Source: Mesorhizobium sp. (lineage in GTDB: Bacteria > Pseudomonadota > Alphaproteobacteria > Rhizobiales > Rhizobiaceae). Taken from it: a stretch of 64,000 nt of DNA. The notes below the pieces were generated by a model, which saw only the letters and a program-made list of their open reading frames with translations, was not told where the DNA came from and did not search any database. Location: the NCBI RefSeq assembly GCF_004963255.1, contig NZ_SUGA01000002.1, positions 16,760 to 80,759 on the forward strand, in the 5' to 3' direction. The position numbers and the translations under genes are program-made. Shown here piece after piece: positions 21,418-30,734 of this stretch. Every line of letters begins with the position of its first letter. Position 1 is the stretch's first letter.

Positions 21418-21480
21418 AGTAATTCCGGGAAAAGTGCGACGCGATTTTCCGTCCGGAATCGCGTTTAAGCGAAACCAGAA
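21416..21480. repeat. Intergenic palindromic repeat copy R1
   Basis: AATTCCGGGAAAA...TTTTCCGTCCGGAATCGCG inverted arms. Confidence 0.7.
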
Positions 21481-21559
21481 GTCAGCGGGGTCCTGAGACG
21501 TTTGGGCGCAGGATACTCGCCACAACTGCAACCAATTTGGCCGCTTTACGTTGGCGGCC

Positions 21560-21838
21560 ATGATAGACAGCAAACCTTTTGAGAAGCCGGTGGTGGTCGA
21601 GCTCGGCCATGTCGGCAAATACCGCCAGATCAGCAGCACCCGCGAGGCCGCCGAGTGCCTGATGACCGTTTGGCCGCTCAATCGCGGCGAGCGCCATCGT
21701 GATGCTCTCGACACTTGCCTCAAAGCGCTGGAAGGGTATCGTTCGCCAGCGGACGCACGTCGCGCCCTTATCGAGGCGGCCAGGGAATCGGAAGTGCTGG
21801 TCCCCGAAGACAGGCTGCCCGACGGAAAGCTGCACTGA
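21560..21838 (+). CDS. DUF982 domain protein
   Basis: PVVVELGHVGKYRQISSTREAAECLMTVWPLNRGERHRDALDTCLKALEG. Confidence 0.85.
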   Translation: MIDSKPFEKPVVVELGHVGKYRQISSTREAAECLMTVWPLNRGERHRDALDTCLKALEGYRSPADARRALIEAARESEVLVPEDRLPDGKLH

Positions 21839-21926
21839 GCAATTCCAGGAAAACTGTGATCGGTTTTCCGTCTGGAATTGCGTAGAAACAAAGAGCGTTT
21901 CGCCGTTTCCGTGAAACGGTGAAACG
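21839..21926. repeat. Intergenic palindromic repeat copy R2, including CCGTTTCCGTGAAACGG
   Basis: AATTCCAGGAAAAC...GTTTTCCGTCTGGAATTGCG plus TCGCCGTTTCCGTGAAACGGTGAAACG. Confidence 0.75.
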
Positions 21927-21956
21927 TGCTAGCACGGTTCTTAACCGGAGGATTTC

Positions 21957-22196
21957 ATGGCGAAGCTGACTTACAAGATCGTCGAGCATGATGGCGGCTG
22001 GGCCTACAAGGTCGGCTCCACGTTTTCCGAGACTTTCCGTACTCACCAGGAGGCGCTGCGCGCCGCAGAAATCGCCTCGTCCGAGCAGCAGGTCGCCGGA
22101 ACCACGGACGGCATCCAGTATGAGGATGCCGAAGGAAAGTGGCACGATGAGCTTGCCGACGGCCGCGACCGGCCGCAGACCGAAGTATCGGACTAG
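21957..22196 (+). CDS. DUF2188 domain protein
   Basis: YKIVEHDGGWAYKVGSTFSETFRTHQEALRAAEIASSEQ. Confidence 0.85.
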   Translation: MAKLTYKIVEHDGGWAYKVGSTFSETFRTHQEALRAAEIASSEQQVAGTTDGIQYEDAEGKWHDELADGRDRPQTEVSD

Positions 22197-22198
22197 AC

Positions 22199-22328
22199 AC
22201 TCCAGGAAAAGTGTGTGGTCGGGGAAAAGTGTGTGGTCGGGCTCGGCGCCTTCGGCGCAGCCTTCGTTCGGGGTCGCGTAAAAAGCGCAGTATGGGGCGC
22301 CTCGCCGTTTCCGTGAAACGGTGAAACG
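22199..22328. repeat. Intergenic repeat copy R3 with an exact 18-bp tandem duplication
   Basis: GGAAAAGTGTGTGGTCGG at 22205-22222 and 22223-22240; ends with the same 27 nt as R2 (22302-22328). Confidence 0.75.
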
Positions 22329-22405
22329 CCCGGACTAAGAACTGAGGGGCCTCCGCGACCGGCAAAGCCCGAGGCTTCATACCGGCCACCGGCGACTATG
22401 CGACT

Positions 22406-22681
22406 CTATTTGCCGCAGTAATTATCGTTGACGTTCTGTTGTGAATTGGCGTCCGGCCCCGGCGTGGTGTCCGCGCACGGTCCTATGGCTCCTGTGCTGT
22501 TGCCGGAGGTGCTCAGCCCTGAGCCCCCATTGATGCTGCCGGTCCTATAGGGGTCTACTTGCTCGCTCGCGGCGGGACGATGGTCGCGGTGCCACCACCA
22601 CCAGTCATCTGATGACTGCGCCGTGGCCGCGCCGCCCATGGCCAGCACCAGCGCCGAAGCTGCGATAAGTCTTGTAAGCAT
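22406..22681 (-). CDS. Small secreted hypothetical protein
   Basis: Signal peptide MLTRLIAASALVLAMGGAATAQ then SSDDWWWWHRDHRP. Confidence 0.6.
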   Translation of the reverse strand: MLTRLIAASALVLAMGGAATAQSSDDWWWWHRDHRPAASEQVDPYRTGSINGGSGLSTSGNSTGAIGPCADTTPGPDANSQQNVNDNYCGK

Positions 22682-22862
22682 CGGATTTCTCCATTCTCTC
22701 GATCGCAAAACATGTGGGGCCGAAGCCCCACAGCGATACGACCGAAACCCTGCGGCGGGGCCTAAAGTTCCACCGGAAATTGCGGGTAGGACGGAATGCC
22801 CGACACATTTATGTGACGTTTCGTGAACGGCCGTGGGCTGCAGCGCGGGGCGTTAGCCGAAA

Positions 22863-23837
22863 TCATCTCGCGCTGGCGAAACCACGCGCGGCGACACGTT
22901 GGATAAAGGCCGCGACCCGTTCGGGCTCCACGAATTGCGGCATGTGGCCGAGACCTTCGACCCGTTCAAAGTCGAGGCCGCTGATCTTGTCCAGCATCGG
23001 TTCGCCATGAACGGTCTCGCCGATCACACGATCGTCCGTGCCGAACAGAATGCCAGCCGGCATCGCTATGTCGCGATAACGCCGTTCGATTTGGCCAAGG
23101 TCCCGTTCCACGGCCACGACATCGGTGGATGTGGCGAAATAATGGGACGGGCGCAACCCGAGCCATCCGCCGCCGGCGATCATGTAGTCCGCGGGAACCG
23201 CTTGCGGCGCGAAGATGAATCTCAGCGTCGGCTGCGCGTAACGAAGGCTAAGCGGTATCGCCGCCATATAGGCCAGGACCCGGCGCAGCAGCGGCGATGG
23301 AACATAGAGCAGGTCGAACCGCCGACCTATCCTCGCTTCGAGATGCGTCAGCGGCGACAGCAGCGCGACGCCGGAAATCGCCGTCGGATGCTCGGTAGCG
23401 AGCGCAAGCGCAACGGCGCCGCCCAGCGAATGGCCGACGATCAAAGGTCGTTCCAACCGCAGTTCCTCGATGAAGCGCCGCACGATGTCCGCCTGTTCGG
23501 GCAGCCGGCCGGTCGCGCTCCTTGCCCGAACCGAATAGCCCGAGCCCGGCCGGTCGAGCGCGATCAGGCGGTAGCCGGTGCCGAAGCGTCCGAACAGCGT
23601 ATGACGGAAATGGTGAAGTTGGGCGCCCAACCCATGCAGGAAAACGATCGGCCTGCCCTCGCCTTCTTCCACATAATGAATGCGGTTGCCGTCGATCTCG
23701 ATGAACTTTCCGCAAGCCGGCACCAGCCTTTCAGCCTTCGCCGCGATCCGCCATGTCGCGAGCATCAGGGCAAGCACGACAAGGGCGGCCGCGGCGAGCA
23801 AGCCAGCGAGCAGCCACAGGACAATCAATATCAGCAT
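22863..23837 (-). CDS. Membrane-anchored alpha/beta hydrolase
   Basis: N-terminal TM segment MLILIVLWLLAGLLAAAALVVLALM; VFLHGLGAQ, GHSLGGAVALALA. Confidence 0.85.
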   Translation of the reverse strand: MLILIVLWLLAGLLAAAALVVLALMLATWRIAAKAERLVPACGKFIEIDGNRIHYVEEGEGRPIVFLHGLGAQLHHFRHTLFGRFGTGYRLIALDRPGSGYSVRARSATGRLPEQADIVRRFIEELRLERPLIVGHSLGGAVALALATEHPTAISGVALLSPLTHLEARIGRRFDLLYVPSPLLRRVLAYMAAIPLSLRYAQPTLRFIFAPQAVPADYMIAGGGWLGLRPSHYFATSTDVVAVERDLGQIERRYRDIAMPAGILFGTDDRVIGETVHGEPMLDKISGLDFERVEGLGHMPQFVEPERVAAFIQRVAARGFASAR

Positions 23838-23965
23838 GGTTTCATCCGCTCCCGACCGACCGCACCATATCCGCAACGGCCGCCGCCACAAGCGCATCCG
23901 GCTTCCGCATTGCGGCCAGCCTCAGCGCGCGTTATCTCAGGGGAGCTTTTGCGCCGGAGTCCGCC

Positions 23966-24706
23966 ATGCCTGAAATCGTCACCGCCGCCATGCTCGTCAT
24001 CGGCGACGAAATCCTCTCCGGCCGCACCAAAGACAAGAATATCGGCCATCTCGCCGACATCATGACGGCGATCGGCATCGATCTGAAAGAGGTGCGCATC
24101 GTCCCCGACGAGGAGGACGAGATCGTTGCGGCGGTGAATGCCGTGCGCGCCCGTTATACCTACGTCTTCACCACCGGCGGCATCGGCCCCACGCATGACG
24201 ACATCACCGCCGACTCGATCGCCAAGGCTTTCGGCGTGCCCTGCGAGTATGACGCCAAGGCTTACGCCCTGCTCGAGGCGAGCTATGCCGGGCGCGGCAT
24301 CGAATTCACCGAAGCGCGCAAGCGCATGGCGCGCATGCCGCGCGGCGCCGACCATATCGACAATCCCGTCTCCGTCGCGCCGGGCTTCCGCATCGGCAAC
24401 GTCCATGTCATGGCGGGCGTGCCGTCGATCTTCCAGGCCATGCTCGACAATGTCGTGCCGACGCTCAGGGCCGGCACCAAAATGCTGTCGGCCACGGTGC
24501 ACTGCCCCTTTGGCGAGGGCCTGATCGGGGGGCCGCTGGCCGATATCCAGAAGACGCATCCCGACACCATCATCGGCTCCTATCCCAAATATGGTGACGG
24601 CAAGTTCTGGACCGAGCTCGTCGTGCGCGCCCGCAGCGAGGAAGCCCTCGAGGCCGCGCGCAAGGATGTCGAGGCGATGGTGGCGGGCTTCGCCAAGGCG
24701 GGCTGA
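23966..24706 (+). CDS. Competence/damage-inducible protein A (molybdopterin-binding domain, CinA N-terminal-like)
   Basis: AAMLVIGDEILSGRTKDKN, FTTGGIGPTHDDITADSIAKAFG. Confidence 0.92.
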   Translation: MPEIVTAAMLVIGDEILSGRTKDKNIGHLADIMTAIGIDLKEVRIVPDEEDEIVAAVNAVRARYTYVFTTGGIGPTHDDITADSIAKAFGVPCEYDAKAYALLEASYAGRGIEFTEARKRMARMPRGADHIDNPVSVAPGFRIGNVHVMAGVPSIFQAMLDNVVPTLRAGTKMLSATVHCPFGEGLIGGPLADIQKTHPDTIIGSYPKYGDGKFWTELVVRARSEEALEAARKDVEAMVAGFAKAG

Positions 24707-24787
24707 CCGGCCTTCGGCTGGAACCAGTCAACGCGCTGAGGCGTTCCCTTGCTGCCACGCGTAGCGCAAACAATTGAGGGACCGGCC

Positions 24788-25621
24788 ATGCGCTTCAAGA
24801 CAATTGTCGCCATTTTGCAGAACGAGCAGGACGCCGAGCGTGTTCTCGATTGCGCCCTTCCGCTTGCCGAAAGGTTCGAGAGCCATCTCGTGGGCATCCA
24901 TGCCGAGGCGTTGCCCGTTCCCTACACGTCGGCCACCGGCTTCCCGGACACCGAATTCCTGCAGGTCTCGGCCGAGATGAACAAGGAGCGCGCCGACAAG
25001 CTGCAGGCCTATTTCCTAAAGCGGACCGAGGAATCCGGCCTGTCCTTCGAATGGCGAAGCCTGGAAAGCTTCTCCGGCGACAGCGCGCTGACCGGCATAA
25101 CGAGCGTGCGCGCCGCCGATCTGATCATCGCAGCGCAGCGCGATACCGGCGGCGACCCGAGCGCCGATGTCGACACGCTGGTCTACGATGCCGGCCGGCC
25201 GGTGCTGGTCGTGCCCCATGCCGGGCCGCTGGTCACGACCTTCAGACGTGTGCTGCTTGCCTGGAACGGCAGCAAGGAAGCGGCCCGCGCTGCCTTCGAT
25301 GCCCTGCCCTTCATCGCCGAGGCCGACAAGACGGACATTCTCGTCATCGACCCGCCGGAGACGCTTGATGAATCTCCGGAAGCCGCCGGCGCCGAGATCG
25401 CAGCTGCGCTGTCGCGTCACGGCGCCAATGTCAGCGTCTGCGTGCAGAAATCCGGCGGCACTTCGATCGATGACATGATTCAGGCTAGGATCGCCGAATC
25501 CGGCGCCGATCTTCTGGTGCTCGGCGCCTACAGCCACTCCTGGCTGCGCCAGCTTCTGTTCGGCGGCGTTACCCGCACGGTGCTGCGTACGACGAATGTG
25601 GCGGCCTTCCTTTCGCGTTGA
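24788..25621 (+). CDS. Universal stress protein family
   Basis: Two-domain UspA-like; ADLLVLGAYSHSWLRQLLFGGVTRTVLRTTNV. Confidence 0.9.
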   Translation: MRFKTIVAILQNEQDAERVLDCALPLAERFESHLVGIHAEALPVPYTSATGFPDTEFLQVSAEMNKERADKLQAYFLKRTEESGLSFEWRSLESFSGDSALTGITSVRAADLIIAAQRDTGGDPSADVDTLVYDAGRPVLVVPHAGPLVTTFRRVLLAWNGSKEAARAAFDALPFIAEADKTDILVIDPPETLDESPEAAGAEIAAALSRHGANVSVCVQKSGGTSIDDMIQARIAESGADLLVLGAYSHSWLRQLLFGGVTRTVLRTTNVAAFLSR

Positions 25622-25827
25622 GCATCCCTCGGAAGCGGGGGCAAGGTTCAGGGCGACGCCTGCGCAAGTCTGACGAGCGTCGCTTGAACCCGTTTGAGCG
25701 CGGCGCATTTTAAGTCCACAGCCGTTGCCGGCCCCTGCTCTTGCCAAGCCTGGCGCTTTCCGGCTAATTCCGCCTGCATTCCAGTGTTTCTGCGCGCCAA
25801 CGGCGCGCCTTGCGGAGTGCGTGAGCC

Positions 25828-26328
25828 ATGTCCCTTCCCGAAAAAGCCTTTCCCGTCTCCTGGGACCAGTTCCACCGTGACGCCCGCGCGCTTTCGTGGC
25901 GGCTTTCCGGCGCCAGCAAGGGCCAATGGAAAGCGATCGTCTGCATCACGCGCGGCGGCCTGGTGCCGGCGGCGATCATCGCACGCGAGCTCGGCATCCG
26001 CATCATCGAGACGGTGTGCGTGGCTTCCTATCATGACTACACCAGCCAGGGTCAGCTTCAGGTTCTCAAGGAGATTTCGCCGCCGCTGCTTGCCAACGAC
26101 GGCGCCGGCGTGCTGATCATCGACGACCTGACCGATACCGGCAAGACGGCCGGGATCGTGCGCGCCATGATGCCGAAGGCGCATTTCGCGACCGTCTATG
26201 CCAAACCGAAGGGCCGCCCGCTGGTCGATACATTCGTCACCGAGGTCAGCCAGGACACCTGGATCTACTTTCCCTGGGACATGGGCTTCACATACCAGAA
26301 GCCGATCGCGGACGATCATGTCGGCTGA
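25828..26328 (+). CDS. gpt: Xanthine phosphoribosyltransferase
   Basis: [44 protein letters not shown] motif. Confidence 0.93.
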   Translation: MSLPEKAFPVSWDQFHRDARALSWRLSGASKGQWKAIVCITRGGLVPAAIIARELGIRIIETVCVASYHDYTSQGQLQVLKEISPPLLANDGAGVLIIDDLTDTGKTAGIVRAMMPKAHFATVYAKPKGRPLVDTFVTEVSQDTWIYFPWDMGFTYQKPIADDHVG

Positions 26329-26527
26329 ATGGCCGTCATATTTTCCAGAGAATCCACCTCAAAAAGAGCGGCGTGTTGTCGAACCAATGAGCATGTCTAC
26401 TTTGTAAGATTGACCTTTTCTGGTGGCATTTTCCCACGGAGTGAAGTTTTTTACCTTTAAAGCTCATAATCCGCCGTAAGATTCGTGAGGTGGCAAACGA
26501 TTCTGGAGGCTGGGGCAGCTTTCTTCG

Positions 26528-27016
26528 ATGTTGACGAGGCCGACAACGCACAACCAGATGGCCGAAAGGGTCCGGCGGCTCTTCGGCAAGGCGCCCTGCC
26601 GCCTGCAGGTTGCCGCTCTGCCCTGGCGTGAAGGCAAAGACGGCGTCGAGATCATGCTGATCACCAGCCGTGATACCGGGCGCTGGGTGCTGCCCAAGGG
26701 CTGGCCTGAGGCCAGGGAACCGCTTTGCAAGGCGGCCGCCCGTGAAGCAGGCGAGGAAGCCGGCTTGCGCGGCACCATCTCGCACCTTGAAGCCGGCCGT
26801 TATTTCTATGCCAAGGTCCTCGCCTCCGGCGAGGAAGTGCCCTGCGAAGTCCTGGTGTTTCCGCTGCATGTCGACCGCATCGCGGACCGCTGGAAAGAGA
26901 AGCGCGCCCGGACCCGCAAATGGGTTGGCGCCATCGAAGCAGTCCAAATGGTCCATGAACCGGACCTTTGCCAGATCATTGCCGGTTTTTGCGCCGCGCC
27001 GCACACTTTCATCTGA
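26528..27016 (+). CDS. NUDIX hydrolase
   Basis: WVLPKGWPEAREPLCKAAAREAGEEAGLRG Nudix box. Confidence 0.92.
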   Translation: MLTRPTTHNQMAERVRRLFGKAPCRLQVAALPWREGKDGVEIMLITSRDTGRWVLPKGWPEAREPLCKAAAREAGEEAGLRGTISHLEAGRYFYAKVLASGEEVPCEVLVFPLHVDRIADRWKEKRARTRKWVGAIEAVQMVHEPDLCQIIAGFCAAPHTFI

Positions 27017-27019
27017 TTG

Positions 27020-28183
27020 TCAGACGCGACCGAAATCATCGGAACTCAGCCGAGTCCAGCGATCGCCCATCAATCCGCCGATAAAGATGTCGCCGGCGCG
27101 GACCGCTTCCGCAACCTCGGCGATGCGTGAGCGCACCATCGTGCCGCCGGCATAGCGGAAGAAGAGACGGTTGTAGCCGAAGAGGTGCGGCAGGAACCTG
27201 CTTTGTGTCTGCCCGGTTATGCCCACGCAGCCCATCTCCCGGGCAGCCGCGATAAGGCCGTCCAGCGTCGCGCCCCAGTGGGGTCCGGGCGCCTGGATCT
27301 GCAACAGGTTCGCGATGCCGCCAGCCTGCCCGTAGAAGGCATGACAACCGACCATCTTGCCTGCTTCGTCGTAAGTCCCGCCGAAATGAAGTGGCCCGTC
27401 GGCCTGCTTTTCGGCCGCCAGCGCGAGCAGCCGCGCCAGTTCGCCATCCTTCCAGCTCGGTCGAAGAGCATAATCGGACATCAGGGCCGGCAGCCGCCCC
27501 GCAAACCGCGCGGCATCGATCCGCTCATGGTGGATCCGTCGCGGCGACGAAGGCTGGACCGGGGGCTCGAGCCGTCTTCCTGCGAGAGCATCGAACGCCC
27601 GCCCGCAGGGGCCGACCGGCAGCCGAGCCAGCCCGGGCCATTTACGCTGCAGCAAGGCAGCGGCCATGGCGCCCGGCTGAAAAACACAGGTCCATTCCAG
27701 ACAATGCACCGGCAAGAGCTGATATTTCATCGGACGCGCGAAGGCCAAGGATGTCCGGTTGGCCGAATCGGTCAGATATAGATCGAACTCGCCCTGATGC
27801 AGGGCACGCAGCAATTGCGGCCCGGCCCAGCCGTGATCGGTGCTGGAATCGGTCATGAAGGGACCGATGATGGCGGCGTTCAATGCCCTTCCATTGAGCT
27901 CATAGCGGGCTTTCAGAACGCCCATGAACCCGCCGAGACCGCCCTGCGGGTTTATCTGGACAAGTGCCTTGTTCTCACCGCCGTCAAGATAGAGCTTTCT
28001 CATATAGTCCGCCGTCTGCGCGACCGCGTGATCGCGAAGGCGGCGACGGCGGAACTTCGTCAGGAAGAGTGCCGCGACCCGCTCGAGATCTTCGGCGGCG
28101 AGCGGCCGCACCGAGCCATGGTCGGGCACCGACGGCGCCGGCGTCTTTCTCGAACCCGCATTTGCGGAGACCAAATCCATCAT
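27020..28183 (-). CDS. Hypothetical protein, possibly GNAT-like acyltransferase
   Basis: 387-aa open frame; SVRPLAAEDLERVAALFLTKFR resembles a GNAT N-terminus. Confidence 0.6.
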   Translation of the reverse strand: MMDLVSANAGSRKTPAPSVPDHGSVRPLAAEDLERVAALFLTKFRRRRLRDHAVAQTADYMRKLYLDGGENKALVQINPQGGLGGFMGVLKARYELNGRALNAAIIGPFMTDSSTDHGWAGPQLLRALHQGEFDLYLTDSANRTSLAFARPMKYQLLPVHCLEWTCVFQPGAMAAALLQRKWPGLARLPVGPCGRAFDALAGRRLEPPVQPSSPRRIHHERIDAARFAGRLPALMSDYALRPSWKDGELARLLALAAEKQADGPLHFGGTYDEAGKMVGCHAFYGQAGGIANLLQIQAPGPHWGATLDGLIAAAREMGCVGITGQTQSRFLPHLFGYNRLFFRYAGGTMVRSRIAEVAEAVRAGDIFIGGLMGDRWTRLSSDDFGRV

Positions 28184-28524
28184 GAATGCCTATGCAAGGT
28201 CCTCTGTCGGCGGGTGAGACCCTACAATTTCCAAAGAAATCTCCTTACGACCGGCATGCCTGTAGAAATCTTCAGGAGAGCTGCGCATGCCAGATCCGAC
28301 TTGTCTTTCTGAAGGTATACGCCGACAACTGTTTAAAACAATGTATCCCTCGCGGCGTTGCTGATGAAATGAATAAAACTTTAAGTATATGGAGACGAAT
28401 TTGAACGCCGCATTACCTCACTCAAGCCGCATGACGAGAGCGCGGTTGCAGACCTTGGATTGATCTGGCTGCCGCAGCGGAGCCGGACAATCGACGGCCC
28501 GGCCGGAGCCGGGCCGCCCTTTCC

Positions 28525-30348
28525 TCAGGCGACGAGGCCCTTGGTCAGTTCGAGCGCCTGCCGCTCGAACAGCCGCCGGTAGATGCCGCCATTGAGGCGG
28601 ATCAGGTCGTCATGCGACCCCTCTTCGGCGATACGGCCGCGATCGAAGACCAGCAGGCGGTCGAGCGCCCGGACCGTCGAGAGCCGGTGCGCGATGACAA
28701 GGGTCGTGCGCCCCACCATCAGCCGCTCCATCGCCCTCTGGATCAGCACTTCCGATTCCGAATCGAGGCTCGATGTCGCCTCGTCCAGGATCAGGATGCG
28801 CGAATCCGCCAGGAAGGCTCGCGCGATCGCCACGCGCTGCCGCTCACCGCCAGAAAGCTTCACGCCGCGCTCGCCGACCAGGGTTCCGTAGCCCTTGGGC
28901 AGGTTGGTGATGAAATCATGCGCGCTGGCGAGTTTCGCCGCATGCTCGATCTCGGCCTGGCTGGCGCCGGGCCTGGCATAGGCGATGTTCTCGGCAAGCG
29001 AGCGGTGGAACAGGATCGGCTCCTGCTGGACGATGGCGATCTGGCTGCGCAGCGATGCCTGCTCGACCTGCGAGATGTCCTGCCCGTCAATCAGGATCCG
29101 TCCGGCATTCACGTCATAGAGCCGCTGGATCAGCTTGACGAAGGTCGTCTTGCCCGAGCCCGAATGCCCGACCAGTCCAATGCGCTCGCCAGCCGCGATG
29201 TCGACCGAGAAATCGCGGTAGAGCGGCAGAAGATGGTTGCCGTAGTGGAACGTCACCTTGTCGAAGGCGACGCGCCCATCGGTGATCCGGATCGGCCGAG
29301 CTCCGGGCCGGTCCTCGATGCCGAGCGGCTCGGACTGGAAGTCGACCAGTTCCTCCATGTCGTTGACCGAGCGCTGCAGGTTGCGGATATGCGTGCCGAT
29401 GTCGCGCAGATAGCCCTGCAGCACGAAGAACGAGGTCAGCACGAAGGCGACGTCGCCGGCGCTCGCCTGGCCCCAGGCCCACAAGATGAGGGCAAGGCCG
29501 ATGACTGCCGCCCGCATGACCAGCAGCAGCGCCCCTTGCGTGGTGCCGTTGGCGGTGCCGCGCATCCAGGTGCGGCCGGTGCGCAGCCGCCATTTGGCGA
29601 CCACGCGCGCCAGCCGCGCTTCCTCGCGGGCCTCCGCGCCAAAGCCTTTGACGACCGCATTGCAGCTCACCGCGTCCGCCAGCGCGCCGCCCAGCCGCGT
29701 GTCCCAGCTGTTGGCGAGCCGCGCGGCGGGCGCGACATAGCCGAGCGACAGCATCGCGGTGACGGCGATGAACAGCACCGAGCCGGCCGCCACGACAGCT
29801 CCCATCAGCGGCCAGAACCAGCCGAGCAGCAGCGTCGATCCGACGAGCATGACGACCGATGGCAGCAGCGCGATCAGGATCGTGTCGTTGAGCAGGTCCA
29901 GCGCCCACATGCCGCGCGTGATCTTGCGCACCGTCGATCCGGCAAAGCTGTTGGCGTGCCAGTCCGTCGAGAAGCGCTGCACCCGATGGAAGGCGTCGGC
30001 GGCAATGTCCGACATCATCTTCAGCGTCAGCTCGACGATCCAAAGGAAGGCGACATTGCGCAGCATGACGCCTGCCAGCGCCAACGCCATCAGGATCGAG
30101 AACGCCGTCATCGCCGCGTTCCAGGCGACTTCATCGGTCCCGGCGCCGCTTGCGACCGCGTCGACCAGGCGGCCGGAATAGAAGGGCGTCAGCACATCGG
30201 CCAGCGTCGAGAGCAGGAATGCGCCCATGATGAGCGAAAGCCGCCACGGCTGGCGCTGCCAGTGGCTGAACGTGAAGCCGAGCACGCTGCGAAAGGCGCC
30301 GGCGCGCAGATCGATCTTGAAACGAGCCATGATGTCATCCGGGCGCAA
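28525..30348 (-). CDS. ABC transporter, fused permease and ATP-binding exporter (MsbA/MDR type)
   Basis: GLVGHSGSGKTTFVKLIQRLYD Walker A, LSGGERQRVAIARAFLADSRILILDEATSSLDSESE. Confidence 0.96.
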   Translation of the reverse strand: MRPDDIMARFKIDLRAGAFRSVLGFTFSHWQRQPWRLSLIMGAFLLSTLADVLTPFYSGRLVDAVASGAGTDEVAWNAAMTAFSILMALALAGVMLRNVAFLWIVELTLKMMSDIAADAFHRVQRFSTDWHANSFAGSTVRKITRGMWALDLLNDTILIALLPSVVMLVGSTLLLGWFWPLMGAVVAAGSVLFIAVTAMLSLGYVAPAARLANSWDTRLGGALADAVSCNAVVKGFGAEAREEARLARVVAKWRLRTGRTWMRGTANGTTQGALLLVMRAAVIGLALILWAWGQASAGDVAFVLTSFFVLQGYLRDIGTHIRNLQRSVNDMEELVDFQSEPLGIEDRPGARPIRITDGRVAFDKVTFHYGNHLLPLYRDFSVDIAAGERIGLVGHSGSGKTTFVKLIQRLYDVNAGRILIDGQDISQVEQASLRSQIAIVQQEPILFHRSLAENIAYARPGASQAEIEHAAKLASAHDFITNLPKGYGTLVGERGVKLSGGERQRVAIARAFLADSRILILDEATSSLDSESEVLIQRAMERLMVGRTTLVIAHRLSTVRALDRLLVFDRGRIAEEGSHDDLIRLNGGIYRRLFERQALELTKGLVA

Positions 30349-30523
30349 ACGAGCCCGGTCCCGGTAAAATCAAATTGGAAAACCCGCATCCGCGCCCTGC
30401 GGCGCCTCAAAAGAGCGGGAGGTTCAGTATGGTAGGCCGCCTGCCCTGAGGCGGCGACCGGCAGCGGCCAATGCCTGCGCTGCGTCCGGCCCTCCGAAAA
30501 ACCTTCGGAAAGCCCGAGCAGAC

Positions 30524-30565
30524 TTACGCTTCGCGGCCTCGCATAACGATATCAAATCCTGCCAT
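30524..30565 (-). CDS. Candidate 13-codon micro-ORF (MAGFDIVMRGREA) in the ABC exporter leader
   Basis: ATG preceded by GGGAGGACCGT (strong SD), stop TAA; downstream of the promoter-like sequence. Confidence 0.4.
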   Translation of the reverse strand: MAGFDIVMRGREA

Positions 30566-30598
30566 ACGGTCCTCCCGGAAGGGAATCGCGGAGAGGTT

Positions 30599-30627
30599 CT
30601 TATAGGGAGGCATCGGCCGATCGCCAA
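30599..30627 (-). promoter_or_regulatory. Sigma70-like promoter TTGGCG-N17-TATAAG
   Basis: On the minus strand, -35 at 30622-30627 and -10 at 30599-30604, spacer exactly 17 nt. Confidence 0.5.
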
Positions 30628-30734
30628 GCCGGACCGTCGCCAAAACGACATCTGGTCCAAGCACTGAGACGAATTTGCAACAACGGCGGGTTGCGCGGGC
30701 TGGCGCATGCCGCGCAGAAACGGCTGAATCGATT

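Noticed and set aside
28612-30435. 607-aa plus-strand ORF antisense to the ABC exporter
   Set aside because: Shadow ORF; the exporter motifs on the minus strand are unambiguous.
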